DNA of 64,000 bases, from the NCBI GenBank assembly GCA_905250125.1, contig CAJNOL010000437.1, positions 1 to 64,000 of the forward strand, written 5' to 3'. Numbering within the stretch: position 1 is the first letter of the stretch; each line of letters opens with the position of its first letter. Position numbers and translations under genes: made by a program. Source of the DNA: Rotaria sordida. Lineage: Eukaryota; Rotifera; Eurotatoria; Philodinida; Philodinidae. The notes below the pieces were generated by a model. It was given only the letters and a program-made list of their open reading frames with translations, was not told where the DNA came from and did no database searches. Of this stretch, positions 46,554 to 59,720 are shown in pieces.

Positions 46554-49500
46554 TAGATCAAATACTAAACACCATCAACTAATTATCTAGTGTTCTTTTT
46601 TCAAATTGTTTTCATGAATATCAAATATATTTTTGTATTTAAGTTATTTGAGCTTTGGATCGATTCCATGTTTTTTTTTTCTATATAACTAAATTAGAAA
46701 AAATACCCAAGGAAACTTCGATGAGAATTCATGTCGTAGCAAACTTTGCAGATAAAAAATATCGAAGTATGAATATGTTTCTTGTACAAACGTTTTTAAT
46801 AAATCAAGTTATAAATATATCCTTCGACACGAGAAATCTTGATTATCATATTATAATAATAAAGCTCAGTTTTCTTTACTTGTCCTTTTATAAATCTATA
46901 GATATTATTCCGTATTAAAATAATGAAGGAATTAGAAATATGAAAATAAATTGTTTATTATCCGATTTTAATATATACTTTTAAATTCATATTCTGTTCA
47001 TTATTGACGGTAGTGATACTGAGTCAATATATGAACATATATCTTCATAATAAATTGTAGCATGATGTGATTATGAATATAATAAAAAAAGTACTCTCAA
47101 GAACGTACCACGTAATTCAACATGAGTATTCTCATTTTTGGGTAGGCTTGATTTACGTCCACATAAATAACAAAAAAGAATACTTATAGATTAAAACGGA
47201 TGTTTGATAAAATTGTTTTCATTACTTATGTTAAATTTTTAAATACTTGAAAATTAAAAGAGTAAAATGCTAAATGTATAACTAAAAGCGTGATTTCTAT
47301 ATGAAAGTAGTTTAATGTAATATGTGCGGAAAAGAGTTGATTTTACATTTGTTTTCATAAATTAATATTTTGAACATGCATTTACACTATATGGAACGTC
47401 ATTGTTTTCAGATGTTACCATCAATAATACAATGACAAAAAGTACCTCATTATACAGCGTGAAATATTAATTAAATGACCTTGAATAGCTTTTACAAGCA
47501 ACATAAAACAAAAAATATTTTTTCAATACTCACAGTGGAGGTGTTTGTGCTGTCAGTGAATAAGATTAGATATATTCGAGTTAACTTAAAGCTCTCACCA
47601 CCAAACTAACACATTTACAATATAGACTGCTCTTGACGTGCTCAATGGAAGATATTCCAATTTTACTCTATGTTCAATTTGAGTATAGAAAAATCAGCAT
47701 ATGATGATTATTTACATCCACTTTTTTTAAACAATCAACTGAATATATCGATACTACAATTCGAGCAAACTTTCTGAAACTTATCAATCATATTAAGATC
47801 ATATGAGTTTTGATGTCTTTTAAAACTCAAGTAGTATTGAAATGAGAGAAAAATATGTGTTGCATTTGAATATGACTTGTACGAGAAATATTTAAATTTT
47901 AAATGCATTGGTACATCACTTGGTGGTCTAGCATTTAAAAAATCCAAAAAAACAAAAATAAACGTTGATATATGAATAGTTTCTATAGATTGTTGATTTG
48001 CGATTGGTGTAAAATAATTATAACAAAAGTTACTTTGAAAGAATTATTCCCTCTTATTCTCTATGAATATATCACCTAAATACATTTACTTCATTAAATA
48101 AAAGCATGAATTTATCGAATATTGCGAAGCATCTTCTAGACATGATTCAAACCGAGTCTTACATCGTAGATTCTATTACAAACACTGATGAAATTACTGC
48201 TGCACAATAATTATTCCAAGTTTTGAACTCATTTAAAGATAGTTAGTTTAGTAAGTTTTACATTTATCATACTTTCGAGTTCGATGATGAATTTGATGAC
48301 GGTGAAGTATGGATATGTATGTGACTGCATCGATCTCAGCTGGGTTTGGGTGTAGATGGATGTAGTTCTAGTCATCTTCTCACACCCTAGCTAACATTTA
48401 CCGATACCCACATCCACACACTATTACTTCAATCAATTCCTCTCTTCATTGCTTAATCAATATAAGTACGAATAAATACTATCGAGATTTACTTGTTCTT
48501 TTTCGTGAGATCACAATTTGTAAACCACATTCAGACCGTTTTATTCATTTCATTCATCTTGCTTTACCAATACCTAACAATCTGCCTATGTGGATGAAAA
48601 GTCTCCTGAATGAAATGCGTGGTAAAATCTAGTAGCCACATCGTTTTTTCTTGAAAAATGTAGAGATAAAAGTCATTTTTGAGCATCACCACAAAGCAAG
48701 TAACCCATTACAGTATTTTCCAGTAAGGAACCATGAAATGAATGAATCGTTGTCAACAAGGAACAAGATTGAGATTTGACAATCTTTTTCTGTTAAAGAA
48801 ATCGAAATTAATATATGATGAATTTGATTGTATAGTTTCAAGTCAAAGTCATTGATTGTTATCGTTTAGTTCAATTTAAACAACAAGTAATGCGTTGGTT
48901 TCATGAACCTTGTTAAGTTTAATCCTGAAAGCAAGTAAAGATAGTATAGAACATTGACTTCCACATTGCTAAATAGATTCTTAAATGAGATTGAAATTAA
49001 ATTCAAGAAGCTTTTTCTGTGAATAAAATCAGTAGATAGTATTGAAATCTATTATCTTTCTGATAGTTTATAGCTTGTCACTCTTTTTTGTGTAAAACGC
49101 ATTTCATTACACTAATGTTGGGACACTTTTTACTAGATTCCGATGGTAAACATGTGTGATAATATGAATATGTAACAAATTATTTGTTTCAAAATAAATA
49201 AGTTGACAGGATTGTCTTCTATGATCTAAAAATATTTCATACATTTCCTGTACAATCTAATAACTTGCAAGATCAAAAGTCAAATATTTTTATTCCAAAC
49301 GTTAGACCATGAAAAAGTACTACGATAAAAGATTCAAAATATCTCGAATTAGTTCTCTTGAATAAGCTGATTTTTTTGTTGGTGGCAGAAGCTTATTTAA
49401 AATTTTTTTCATACGGATAACTTGAGAAGAAATAATATTGTCAAATCATATTTTTTGCCTCGCTAAAGAAAATTCACACGTTGACAAGCAAGAAAAAGAC

Positions 49501-49560
49501 ACGACAAGTGTTTCATAAATAATTTCAATAGTTGTCTAAGAGAATGAAAAGAAGTAAAAA
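46554..49560. other. Gene-free interval with a GT/CA-rich patch
   Basis: No gene supported. At about 48335-48425 a patch reads GGGTTTGGGTGTAGATGGAT and later CCCACATCCACACAC, similar to the CCCACA-rich patch at 63735-63800. The rest is AT-rich with scattered stops. Confidence 0.45.
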
Positions 49561-49569
49561 ACAATCTTT

Positions 49570-50439
49570 ATGAATGATACTACATTGATGCTCACCAGAC
49601 CAAGTTTTGAAAATCTGTCACTTTCAATGTTGAAGTTCGTGTCAACCTATGATGATACAATAGCTGAGACTTCTCTCTTTGATGGTACAATAGAACGAAT
49701 CATTCATAACTATTTCAAGATGAGAAAAATCGCATTATATTGGGTTGCTCACGAACTCAGTACTGAACCAAAGTAACAACGACTTAGAATTTGTTGTCAA
49801 AATCTAGCAAAATTTCGGAATGGAAAATGAAGATTATCTGATATTATTACTGGTGATGAAACATGGATTTATTATAGGCAGATTCGTCAGAAATCAAGTA
49901 ATGCTACATGGATTAGTGGAAATGAACCGTCAATGACCATTGTTCGTCGAAATAGATTTGAACCCAAAACATTGTTTTGTTTATTCTTTAAATCTAATGG
50001 TCCTATTCTTATACATAAAGTTGATAAAGGCAAGACTATCGATCACAACTATTACATTGAAAATTGTCTCAAATCTGTTATCAATGAAATACGAAAACAA
50101 GAAAAATTATCACGCACAAAATGTATCAAATTGCTTCATGATAATGGCCGTCCTCGTACTTATCCGGAGGTTATTAACTATTTAACAGAAGAAGATATTG
50201 AGATAATACCACATCCACCATACTCACCTGATCTTGCATCCAGTGACTTTTGGCTCAATGATTACATCAAGAGCAATTTGGCTGACCAAGCAAACGAAGA
50301 AGTACTAGCTCGGACGGTTTACAGGATAGTGAACAATATTTCAGAAAAAGAGTTTAAAACAACTTTTGACAAACTATTAGAAAGTATGGAATTTTGTATG
50401 AACAGTAATGGTGACAATTTTGAACATTTTATAAAATAA
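49570..50439 (+). pseudogene. Dead mariner transposase, second family member
   Basis: One frame runs the whole length with stops at 49774-49776 and near 49828. It contains KMRKIALYWVAHELS, the first catalytic block GDETWIYYRQIRQK, RFEPKTLFCLFFKSNGP, the second block KLLHDNGRPRT and the third HPPYSPDLASSDFWL. Exactly 34 residues separate the second and third Asp, which is the mariner DD34D signature, and all three Asp are kept. The C-terminus ends normally at TAA; the DNA-binding N-terminus is partly missing. I could not find terminal inverted repeats. It differs from the copy at 23.5 kb, so at least two mariner lineages have lived here. Confidence 0.85.
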
Positions 50440-51117
50440 AACTAAACATAGCTTTTTCTTTATATATTTTTTATTTGATATTATCAAAACTTTTGATAAA
50501 TCCTAAATATACTCGAACGCTGAACGAGGAATGTTTACATATTCACTGTATTATAGACTTTTATCTAAAAGACTGTTAGAATTTTAGATGAGACGTTTTT
50601 CTATGTATTCATGCGATAAATCTTTCTATATTAAGTATTTTATAAAAATTTAAATATCGTTCTACGAACTTTTGCTCAAATCTAAGTAACTATTATAGGT
50701 CGTCATTTTACGTAACAAAATTAAGATACTGTACCAACATTAATTATACACATGATCATTTTTTAAGTAATTGTTCATGCATTTTTAATCTTGAATATTT
50801 CATCATATTATTAACTTACAAACTTTCATATTGCATAGATACGATTCTTTTGATAGATAAAGATCGGTAAAATCATTTATTTATTTATGATTATCTTTCT
50901 TTTATATTAATATTTCAATTGTATTTTACTAACTTGGAAGAAAATGAGAAAAACAAAATAATCGAAATACATTAGATAATATCAAAAGCAAAAATTTGAT
51001 AAAAAGAATACTAACTAGTGATCATCTGTAAAAAAACAGAACATAGATATAATAACTATCGAAAATAAAAAGAAGAGAAAGTCATCTTATTTTGTATTAA
51101 AGATATTTTCAATAGAG
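50440..51117. other. Intergenic stretch
   Basis: Nothing recognised between the mariner relic and the ammonium transporter. The part next to 51118 is the 3' untranslated region of the transporter. Confidence 0.5.
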
Positions 51118-52922
51118 TTAAACTGGTAGAGTATAGGCGGCTTTCGATAAGCGAGCAAGTACAGCATTTGATGCATCAGGTTGTCTTCGAAATCTTATTG
51201 ATTGTAATAAAGATTGAATACGGGCTGAATTTCTGTCATCTCGTCTTGGAAATAGATTGTTACGATAATTCGCATCCTTTGTAGCCTTTTTAGTCGTAAC
51301 CTTCTCAGGTGGCGCGATTTCCCATCTTTCACCATGAACTTGAATTCACAAAAAAGAAGTTTCTTTCAATGAAAAAAACAGAAAGTTCATTTTTACCTGC
51401 CCAATCGAGACCAGCAATTTCATCCTGAACTGAAATACGAATACCGATTGTCCAATGTAAAGGTAATAGAATTCCAATTGTACATGCAGCACTAAAACCT
51501 GACAAGAAAGTACGTAAAACTTTATAAGAAGAAAAAGATAAGAAAATCGCAGCAAACCAATTGCAGTAAGAATTCCAGCTATTTGATACCACAGTTGTTT
51601 TGGATTACCATAGAAAGCACCATCGGCACCAGTTATTGTATTCACTGATCGTTGACTAAATAATCCTGTCATGAATGCACCTATGATACCACCTAAAAAA
51701 AGAAAATTAAAAAAAAATCTAAGTACATCTAGATAGTTTACCTCCACCATGCATAATACCAACATCGAGTGTGTCATCTATTCCAATATTATGTTTGTAA
51801 AGAATAGCAAAATAAATAATTACTGTTGCTATTATTCCGAAAAGAAGAGCCCAACCAGGCTCAACAAAACCAGAGGCTGGTGTTATTGCGACCAAACCAA
51901 TTAAGGGACCACAACAAGCACCTGATATTGATACTCGACCACGAATAAGATCAAGTATGACCCATGTTACCAAGCCCGAAGCTGCAGCTGCAATTGTATT
52001 TACCAAAGCAAGTGCTGCTAAAGCACTAAACAAAAAAGAAAGAATGATTAGGGCTACATAGTTTCATGTAAACTTGAATTACTTGGCTGCAATAGCTGAA
52101 CCAGAATTGAAACCAAGCCAACCAACCCATAAAAGGCCAGCACCTAATACTGTTAATGGAAGATTATGAGCAGTGCTCTTTTCCTCATGATAATCATGTC
52201 GTTTTCCAATGATTGCTGCTGCAACGATACCCGAAACGCCCGATAGAATATGAACAACAGTTCCGCCAGCAAAATCTAATGTTCCTAAAGTTCTTAACCA
52301 ACCATTTACACCCCAAACCCAATGAGCCATTGGATCATAACATACTGTAGTCCAAACGAAAATAAATATTATATAAGGGATCAATCGAACTCTACCGACA
52401 ATTGATCCTGATAAATATTTTAATATTCATTGATTACAAAGAAAACAAAAAAAAAGATTTTGACTAACCAGATATAATTGCAGCCGTAACAATAGCAAAT
52501 GTACCTTGATATGCAGCATAAGTTAAAAGTGGTAAAGTTGGACAATAAAATGGATCATGTCGAGAACCATTAAAACGTAAAGCAGCGTCAGAAAATGATC
52601 CAAATCCAACACTAACTGGATCACCAAATGCAAATGAAAAACCAAATAATACCCATTGAACAAAAATAACTCCCATGCATAGAAATGATAAAAATAGCTG
52701 ACTTAAGACATTTTTTCTATGAACTAAACCAGCATAGAAAATTGCCAAAGCTGGAGTCATCATTAATACTAATGCTGTTGATGCCAGCATCCACGCATGA
52801 TCTCCCGTGTCGAGCAGTAAAGCATCGGCAATAATTGTGGTGGTAGTTGTAGTTGTAGTGGTTGTTGTTGTTGTTGTTGTAATGATATCAGTTGTAGTTG
52901 TAATGATACCAGTGTCAGACAT
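51118..52922 (-). CDS. amt: Ammonium transporter (Amt/MEP family)
   Basis: Plasma-membrane channel-like transporter for ammonium/ammonia. Exons, in order on the minus strand: 52922-52469, 52407-52083, 52025-51742, 51692-51558, 51498-51397 and 51338-51118. The five introns are 49-61 bp with GT/AG ends, and the product is 506 residues. After a threonine-run N-terminus comes the typical TM1 (DHAWMLASTALVLMMTPALA, then FYAGLVHRKNV). Conserved positions include DFAGGTVVHILSGVSG with the first pore His, FNSGSAIAAN, GLVAITPASGFVEPGWAL, and DDTLDVGIMHGGGGIIGAF with the second pore His. The C-terminal GLDWAVHGE motif matches the regulatory tail of the family, followed by a basic tail. Eleven membrane helices are expected. 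All key residues look intact. Family assignment is firm. Confidence 0.93.
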
Positions 52923-54770
52923 GGTGAATTCCTATACTTGAAATACTAAAATACAAATAAAAAATCAAGTATCTAGTTATGCAATCGAAGATTGAATGAA
53001 AACAGTCAAGCGTAGAAATGCATCATCATAGTGTTTTGGTGAAACAAGGTTGAAAGACTCATTCTCTCAATGTATGACACTTTGTTTATTTAAAAACATA
53101 AGCTAGGAAAATAAATGAAAGCTTTATCATCGTTAGTTTCCATTAGATACCATCGAATATGAAATAAAACACATATATAACTATTACCAATTCACCGTAT
53201 GTATAAACATTTATATGTTTCGTTACTCCATTGACGTGAAAACGATCACGAATAGACCACATGCATTAGGTAAAACTGCATTCTTTTACCAATTGTCATA
53301 CGTATTGTGTGAATGATGAGACACATTGTATTCGTTGATAGGAGCTTGGATATCGTGACATACTCGTGGATATACATCGAGCAATACAATCATCCATACC
53401 GATTGGATGGTTCGATATCTTTTCTTTGCATATTTTGAAATACTACACCACATATACAAACACGCTCTTGGATTTTTCTTTATCCAACTTATACGGTTAA
53501 CCATGTCGAAAGTAATCAGACACAACTAGTCGTGTTTTTCAAATTATCGATAAAACGAAACAAACGCAATGTTCAACCTTGGACCAAGGATACAGAATCT
53601 ATTCACGTGCATGAATGCGCTCGGGCAAATTTTTCAGTATGGAGAAATTATTGAACTAAAAAAGCTATTGGAAAAAAATAATGTTTGTTTTTGGCTTCCA
53701 GGAGCGATCACAAACTTGCTAAACCGCTTTTCCAATTTTCTTTTTACTTGTTTTCTGACTTAAAGTGTAAGCATTCGAAATTCAAGTAAACATTTTTTTG
53801 TACTTGTCATACTTGTTTGAATAGAGCACGAGCAGCAGATGATGAAAAACTGATTTTTAGCTATTGAAAAAGGGTTTTGGGTCGCAGAAGTTTAAAGGAC
53901 TGAAGAAGGCTATTTTTTCTGAAAAGTACATCATTTTTGAAAATATACAACATTTTCTATTTTATTCCTTTCTTTTTGTAAATGACAGTAGATGTCGCTT
54001 CGAATGAAGAACTTTTTTTAAAGTTTTATTTGTCTAATTTTCGGTCTTTTTCACCATCATCAGAACATAAATATTAATATAAACTTGAATATCATAAATA
54101 TCACTCATAGATACTAATGATTATATCATAGCCATTTATAAGATAGAAATAAAATGATTTCACTATGTTTGAACAGCTGCTAATCAATGAATGCAGTTTA
54201 AATGAAATAAATGAATATGGTTTATTTTATATGAACATATAAACGAAAATAGATACAGCTTCGAATGAATTTCTTTTTTCTTTCAATTTTTATTTGTTTC
54301 TTTTAATTATTCGTCTCTTCGATCATCAGCAGAACATAAATACAGGTGTTTGCAAAAAAACTTGGAGATCCTCTTCCACAGATGTCACTTTCTATACAAG
54401 TGTTCTTTAACTTATTATACATTGTGGTAGATAGCCCACGAAGAGTACTATACAACGGTATAATTTCATAATTTCATATTCTCTTTATTCACTTCTAGAC
54501 ATCGAAGAGGAAAAAATGACGCTTCTCATTCATCATGTTACACATACGTCGATAAGACGCACTTTCTTTTCTCTCATCATACATATATTCAAACGTTATA
54601 TACGTACCGTTTTCTTTATCTTAAGGTCACATGTCCATTTTACTCGTAAAACGTGACTGAAAAACACACCCTAACTAACTAAACAAGATTGTTAGACTGT
54701 TGATCCTGGTACCTAGTCATATTAGAGAATAGATGTAACATGATATGCCCCATCCCTATCCTGTAATTCC
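52923..54770. other. Intergenic stretch with a diverged direct repeat
   Basis: No gene supported. Two segments, about 53990-54075 and 54250-54340, share order and sequence (GCTTCGAATGAA..., then TTTATTTG, then ATCATCAG(C)AGAACATAAATA), so they are old direct copies of one sequence. The region near 53565-53640 is less AT-rich than its surroundings. Confidence 0.4.
53990..54340. repeat. Diverged direct repeat pair
   Basis: Copy 1 (about 53990-54075) and copy 2 (about 54250-54340) each run from GCTTCGAATGAA through a T-rich stretch to CATCAG.AGAACATAAATA. Origin unknown. Confidence 0.5.
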
Positions 54771-55192
54771 GAACATGAACGTTCAAAATTATAGTCCAAT
54801 TGATGATCAAGATACACCAATCCCAATCTCACCTTCACTTAACAATATCAAGATTCTCAACATCAAATTTATAATGAACAAGATCAAGAGATCGGATCAA
54901 TGAATGTTAATAATAATGATGAATTTACATTAGTTAAAAGAAACAAAAAGAAAATTAAAACGAATCATCAGCATTATCAACATCATCAACGTCATCTTCA
55001 ACATCATCATCAAATCGCTGCATCTGCAAACAAAAGTATTATTGTAACTAACACATCACTTCGAGTTAACCCGCGCATATCAAATACAAGTCAAACAAAT
55101 TCACATATAATGAAATGGATATGGAAAATGTTACTTCGGAACAACCTATTCGATTTTCACAAACACGTTTTCCCTTCCCATGCATCATTATC
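54771..55192 (+). pseudogene. LINE ORF1, 5' part
   Basis: Frame-shifted start of the gag-like ORF1: an ATG at 54775, a Gln/His-rich stretch (54960-55015) and DEFTLVKRNKKK, then RFSQTRFPFP just before the foldback insertion. Broken by at least one frameshift. Confidence 0.55.
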
Positions 55193-56772
55193 AAAGGAGG
55201 GGGGTCGATTTTCAATGAAATCGGCTCTCATCAGAAATTCGACTTTGTCTTAGCGATATCGTTGTATTAGGTACCTGAAAGCGTTCTATTAGAGAATTAA
55301 TGAAATACAGCTTGTTTTTGCTACAAACGGGTGCAGTAACTTACTCATTGAACATTGCATTAAGAATGGTCCTGGCTTTTCATGATAATTGTCTTGCTTC
55401 ATCCACTCAGTACATGATCGAACAGCCTTCTTTTCATATGGTTGGATAGCATTTCTTGAGGGCTTCAAAATGGCATAAAAATGTCTGGGAATAAAACTGA
55501 GCAGCAGCATTTGATACGGACAACATTGGGCCACATGCTCATAAAATATCTGAAAAACCAATGATAATTAATGAAAGCCCCCGTCATTATGGATCAATGG
55601 TATTGTTCGCCACGCCAGTTTTTATGTAGTTACTAGAACTTTTGAAGAGGTTCAAAATGATATAAAAATATCCAAGAAAACATACTGGCTCGATAATAAG
55701 ATTCTAATCGCATTGCTGAGGGGGGGGGTCACGATTTTGAGCTTTTTTCTACCAGAAATGAGCCGATTTCACTTTAAAAATGGTAATTTGGATTAGAAAT
55801 AATACGATATTCTGAATCAGCATCGAAAACTGAGTAGATCTAACTCAGTTTCGATCTGTTTGGCTGACTTTTATTTTTTTCGAAAACTTCACCCGTACCC
55901 CTCTCCTCAGGGATAGGTCAAAAAATGAATTTCATCAAGAATCGCCTTGTATTGTTTTTTGATATGCTATTGAGCGCCCAAATGTCATTTTATTACCTTA
56001 GAACTTGATTTGCATAGTCAGATCACATTTTTGATGAAATTCATTTTTTGACCTATCCCTGAGGAAGGGGTACGGGTGAATTTTTCGAAAAAAATAAAAG
56101 TCAGTCAAACAGAACGAAACTGAGTTAGACCTACTCAGTTTTCGATGCTGATTCAGAATATCGTATTATTTCTAATCCAAATTACCATTTTTAAAGTGAA
56201 ATCGGCTCATTTCTGGTAGAAAAAAGCTTAAAATAGTGACCCCCCTCAGCAATGCGATTAGGATCTTATTATCGAGCCAGTATGTTTTCTTGAATATTTT
56301 TATATCATTTTGAACCTCTTCAAAAGTTCTAGTAACTACATAAAAACTGGCGTGGCGAACAATACCATTGATCCATAATGACGGGGGCTTTCATTAATTA
56401 TCATTGGTTTTTCAGATATTTTATGAGCATGTGGCTCAATATTGTCCGTATCAAATGCTGCTGCTCAGTTTTATTCCCAGACATTTTTATGCCATTTTGA
56501 AGCCCTCAAGAAATGCTATCCAACCATATGAAAAGAAGGCTGTTCGATCATGTATTGAGTGGATAAAGCAAGACAATTATTATGAAAAGCCAGGACCATT
56601 CTTAATGCAATGTTCAATGAGTAAGTTACTGCACCCGTTCGTAGCAAAAACAAGCTGTATTTCATTAATTCTCTAATAGAACGCTTTCAGGCACCTAATA
56701 CAACGACATCGCTAAGACAAAGTCGAATTTCTGATGGGGGTCGATTTCATTGAAAACCCACCCCCCTCCTTT
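55193..56772. mobile_element. Foldback element: 1.58-kb inverted duplication
   Basis: Left arm about 55193-55938 and right arm about 56030-56772 are inverted copies of ~745 bp around a ~91-bp spacer. The outer ends are AAAGGAGGGGGG and CCCCCCTCCTTT. The arms differ at scattered bases, with small indels around G/C runs, so this is not an identical assembly echo. Each arm keeps a 90-codon frame pointing outward (minus 55561-55289, plus 56404-56676); the two peptides differ at only five positions and contain FYEHVAQ, FIPRHFYAILKPSRNAIQPY and KPGPFLMQ. It lies inside LINE ORF1. No target duplication is evident, and no transposase is recognised. Confidence 0.8.
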
Positions 56773-57423
56773 ACACAAGATGTCAACGAAAATGCTATTA
56801 TCAAAAGTATTGAAAAACACTTCAACAAGAATTTCCGTGTTGATTTATCAATTGCTGGGCACAGACTGAAAGGTAAACGTGATCTTATCTTGTTTGCAGG
56901 TAATAGAGAATCATTTATTCTGCTGTATGATGACGAAAAATGACCTCAACATTTAAATTCTATTGCTTATCAAAAAGCCGGTGCTAAACATCTTCCTGCT
57001 CAATTCTCGATAATACTACGTACTGTTCCAATTTATATTAATATAGATGAACTGCTGTTGAACATAAAAAATTATTATCCCGATGTAGTTAATGCTTTTC
57101 GTATTTCGGATAAAGATAAAAAACCAACAACATACATTCGACTCGATATCAAGAGTATCAAAATTATTGACGAACTATTAAAGAAAAAATTTATATATGT
57201 TAATAATATTAGATATACAGTTACAGAATATGTCAGTCCAGCTAAAGTACTTGTCTACACGAAAGGCTATCAGATAGGTCACTTTAGAGGTGTATGTAAA
57301 AGTGAACTTCAAATATGTAGGACTTGTGGTATCAGTGTGAAAAATGTTAAAGATCATCAATGTGATAAAATCAAACGATGTATAGTTTGCAATGATTCAC
57401 ATGAAGCAAGTGATAATAAATGT
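56773..57423 (+). pseudogene. LINE ORF1, central part with zinc knuckles
   Basis: FTQDVNENAIIKSIEKHF follows the foldback, then an RNA-binding-like fold and cysteine/histidine clusters (CRTCG, HQC, CIVCN, H, C) of zinc-knuckle type at about 57319-57421. One in-frame TGA lies at 56941. The frame then runs into unrelated sequence at about 57424. Confidence 0.7.
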
Positions 57424-58186
57424 CTATTAACAAGTAACCCTCGTCCGAGTGACTCGCTTTACTCTCGACTGTACTTTCAGCCCTTTCATATTTTACAATG
57501 CTTCACAGTCTACAACACAGCTAGTACCCAATATTTCACAAGAGTGAGTAGGTGCTTGTACGTTGATATTAGCATCAATCGCGTTGTGCACAATGGTATG
57601 TGGATCCGGATATTTCATTTTTGTCACGAATACATCCAATCAGTTTGACGCCCTCACACTGATACTCAATAAAAATCTATAGAATTAAACTATGGCGCGG
57701 ATACCCATATCTACCTGAACAAAAAGATGTTTTATTCAATTTGCTGAGAGGTAATAAAACAAAAAACATTTGCGACAATTTGTGAAAACGTGCCATACTC
57801 TTTAAAACTTCTACTAAAAATCCATTCACTTACTAAAGTGTGAACTAACAATACTGTTTACTCGATAAGTAATTTGAATATATCAGTATACATACAGATA
57901 CTTGAATTAATACAAAGAAAAGCATATACCAAGAGAAACTCTAGTTTATTTCATTCATGTCCACTGCTGATATAGCAAATATAAATTCCTCGAGTAATGT
58001 TTTTCGTCCGATGAATTATTTAGCTATTGTGTCTAAACATAAAACCGTTTCTCATCCTTGACTTGACATAGTTTTTGCGACTTTTTGCATCTATTGTTAC
58101 TTAATTAGACCTATTGAACCTCGCCTATTGATAATTATTCAATGAATCCCAATACTTTGAATCGGCACTTATGCAGATAACCCAGT

Positions 58187-58244
58187 GCAGCAGCTAGTTG
58201 CTCGTCGACGCCCCTTTGGGGCGCCACTCGTGACTAGCTGCTGC
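58187..58244. repeat. GC-rich two-tier hairpin
   Basis: The outer 12-bp arms GCAGCAGCTAGT and ACTAGCTGCTGC are perfect complements. The inner stem CGCCCC-TTT-GGGGCG is also perfect, separated from the outer stem by 10- and 9-base internal strands, one of which holds the palindrome CGTCGACG. It stands out sharply in AT-rich DNA. Helitron 3' ends have a hairpin then CTRR about 10-12 bases later, and CTAG occurs at that distance here on both strands, but the next base is C and no other Helitron feature is visible. Confidence 0.7.
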
Positions 58245-58890
58245 CACCTTTGATTTTATTTTACCATGACATAAATCTTTTCACTTAAACCATATCAAAT
58301 GCCAGATTGGTGTTACTTAGAAAAATATTAGATTTACAAGCTATTCCAAAACAGCTATAACCACATTTACCACGATTCTAACAATAATACAAACTAAAAA
58401 AGTTGAATATCTCATTATCATGTCCTTCTTTCTCCACTATTAGACGAAAATTTCGATCAGGATATATCTTAAAGCTTGACAGTATTGCCAAAAAAACTAC
58501 ACCTCTCTAACTACAAACAATGAACTCATATTTCCTCCAATTCCAGGTTCAAAATGTCTGACTGACTAGAGCAGTCCTACACAAAGCATCACCAGTTAGA
58601 AACTCAGCTAAAGACAAGCCTCATTCATGGAAACTCAGTTATGAAATAGTTGATTAATGGGAAACTTGTCACATACGTCGGATTGACTGAATTTTCAGTT
58701 TGAAAAATCAAATTGGTTGAAAGTCATATTAAAAGCAGGAGCACCAGACACTTCGCCAATGTTTTCATGACGTTTCACTTTTCACTCTTACAAACACAGA
58801 CAAAAATTTATTTTATTCCATATAAGCTTTGCTATACATGAGAAAATATTATTTTCTAAAACCCCCCCCCCCCCTCCCAACCCAAAACAA

Positions 58891-59720
58891 CTCAATTCAA
58901 AATATCGAGAAACTGACTTCAGATTCGGATTCTCCGACCCCGATTTACTTTCGTCAACCTTTATGGAATATCTTTATTTTCTCAAAAAACCCTTCGCTTA
59001 ACCCTAAAAACTTAATTCAAAACTTCGAGAAAATGACTTCACATTCTGATTCATCACCCTCGATTACCCTTTGGTCAAGTTTTATGCACAAGCGGATGTT
59101 TTTTTTTTGACCCGGATGTTTTTTTTGACCATGACACAAACAAACACACACACACACAAACCATTTTTTTTATATGACCCACCCTACAGTCGAGGTAATA
59201 TGATAGTGAGATGGAAGAAAAAGAAAAATAAATGACCTATCCCACCAGTATCACCGTCTTGCCGTCCCACTATCATATGTTTAACATCTAAGAAAAAGAA
59301 AATGTAAAAGAATTAAAAATCAAAAAGAAAACATACACCAAAATGTCTGACGAAGACAACTTCGTATGTCGAAGCGTCACGTATTCATAATTATATATTT
59401 CTTTAAAATATATTTAATTCTTTGACTTATTTTTATTTTTATTTATTTTTAATGTTCATTTTCATTATATTAATTTTTTACTCTTACCTGTATGTTTTTA
59501 AAAGTTAAAAATAATAAAATTAGCATTAAAATTATAGATTAAATTATTTCAATTAATTAATATTTTTAAATTAAATATAAAAGATTAAGAACTTCAAAAC
59601 AGAAAGAGTACCAAAATTTAAATTAAATAGTAAAATGACCTTCCTAATTACACTTAATGAATTTAAAAACGACTTTCGGATTCGGATTCTGGGCCCTCGA
59701 TAACCTATGGCAAAGTTTCA
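58891..59720. repeat. Three related ~110-bp repeat units
   Basis: Units begin near 58891, 59011 and 59651. The first two are exactly 120 bp apart. All share the order TTAATTCAAAA, GA(C)TTC..ATTC.GATTC, CCCTCGAT.ACC and GTCAAGTTT, and the second and third are followed by T-runs with GACC, CA-rich tracts and CGACAGTCGAGG-like ends (near 59190 and 59840). They look like copies of one dispersed family. Confidence 0.55.

Noticed and set aside
49570..50439. Intact, active mariner at 49.5 kb
   Set aside because: In-frame stops at 49774 and near 49828, a shortened N-terminus and no visible terminal repeats make it a relic despite the preserved DD34D triad.
55193..56772. Inverted repeat as a pure assembly artefact
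   Set aside because: The arms differ at many scattered positions and have different small indels, which a simple mirrored-contig error would not produce; long-read confirmation would still help.
58187..58244. Hammerhead or HDV-like ribozyme, or tRNA, at the GC-rich hairpin
   Set aside because: The hammerhead core (CTGATGA with GAAA) is absent on both strands, no double-pseudoknot layout is apparent, and there is no tRNA T-loop.
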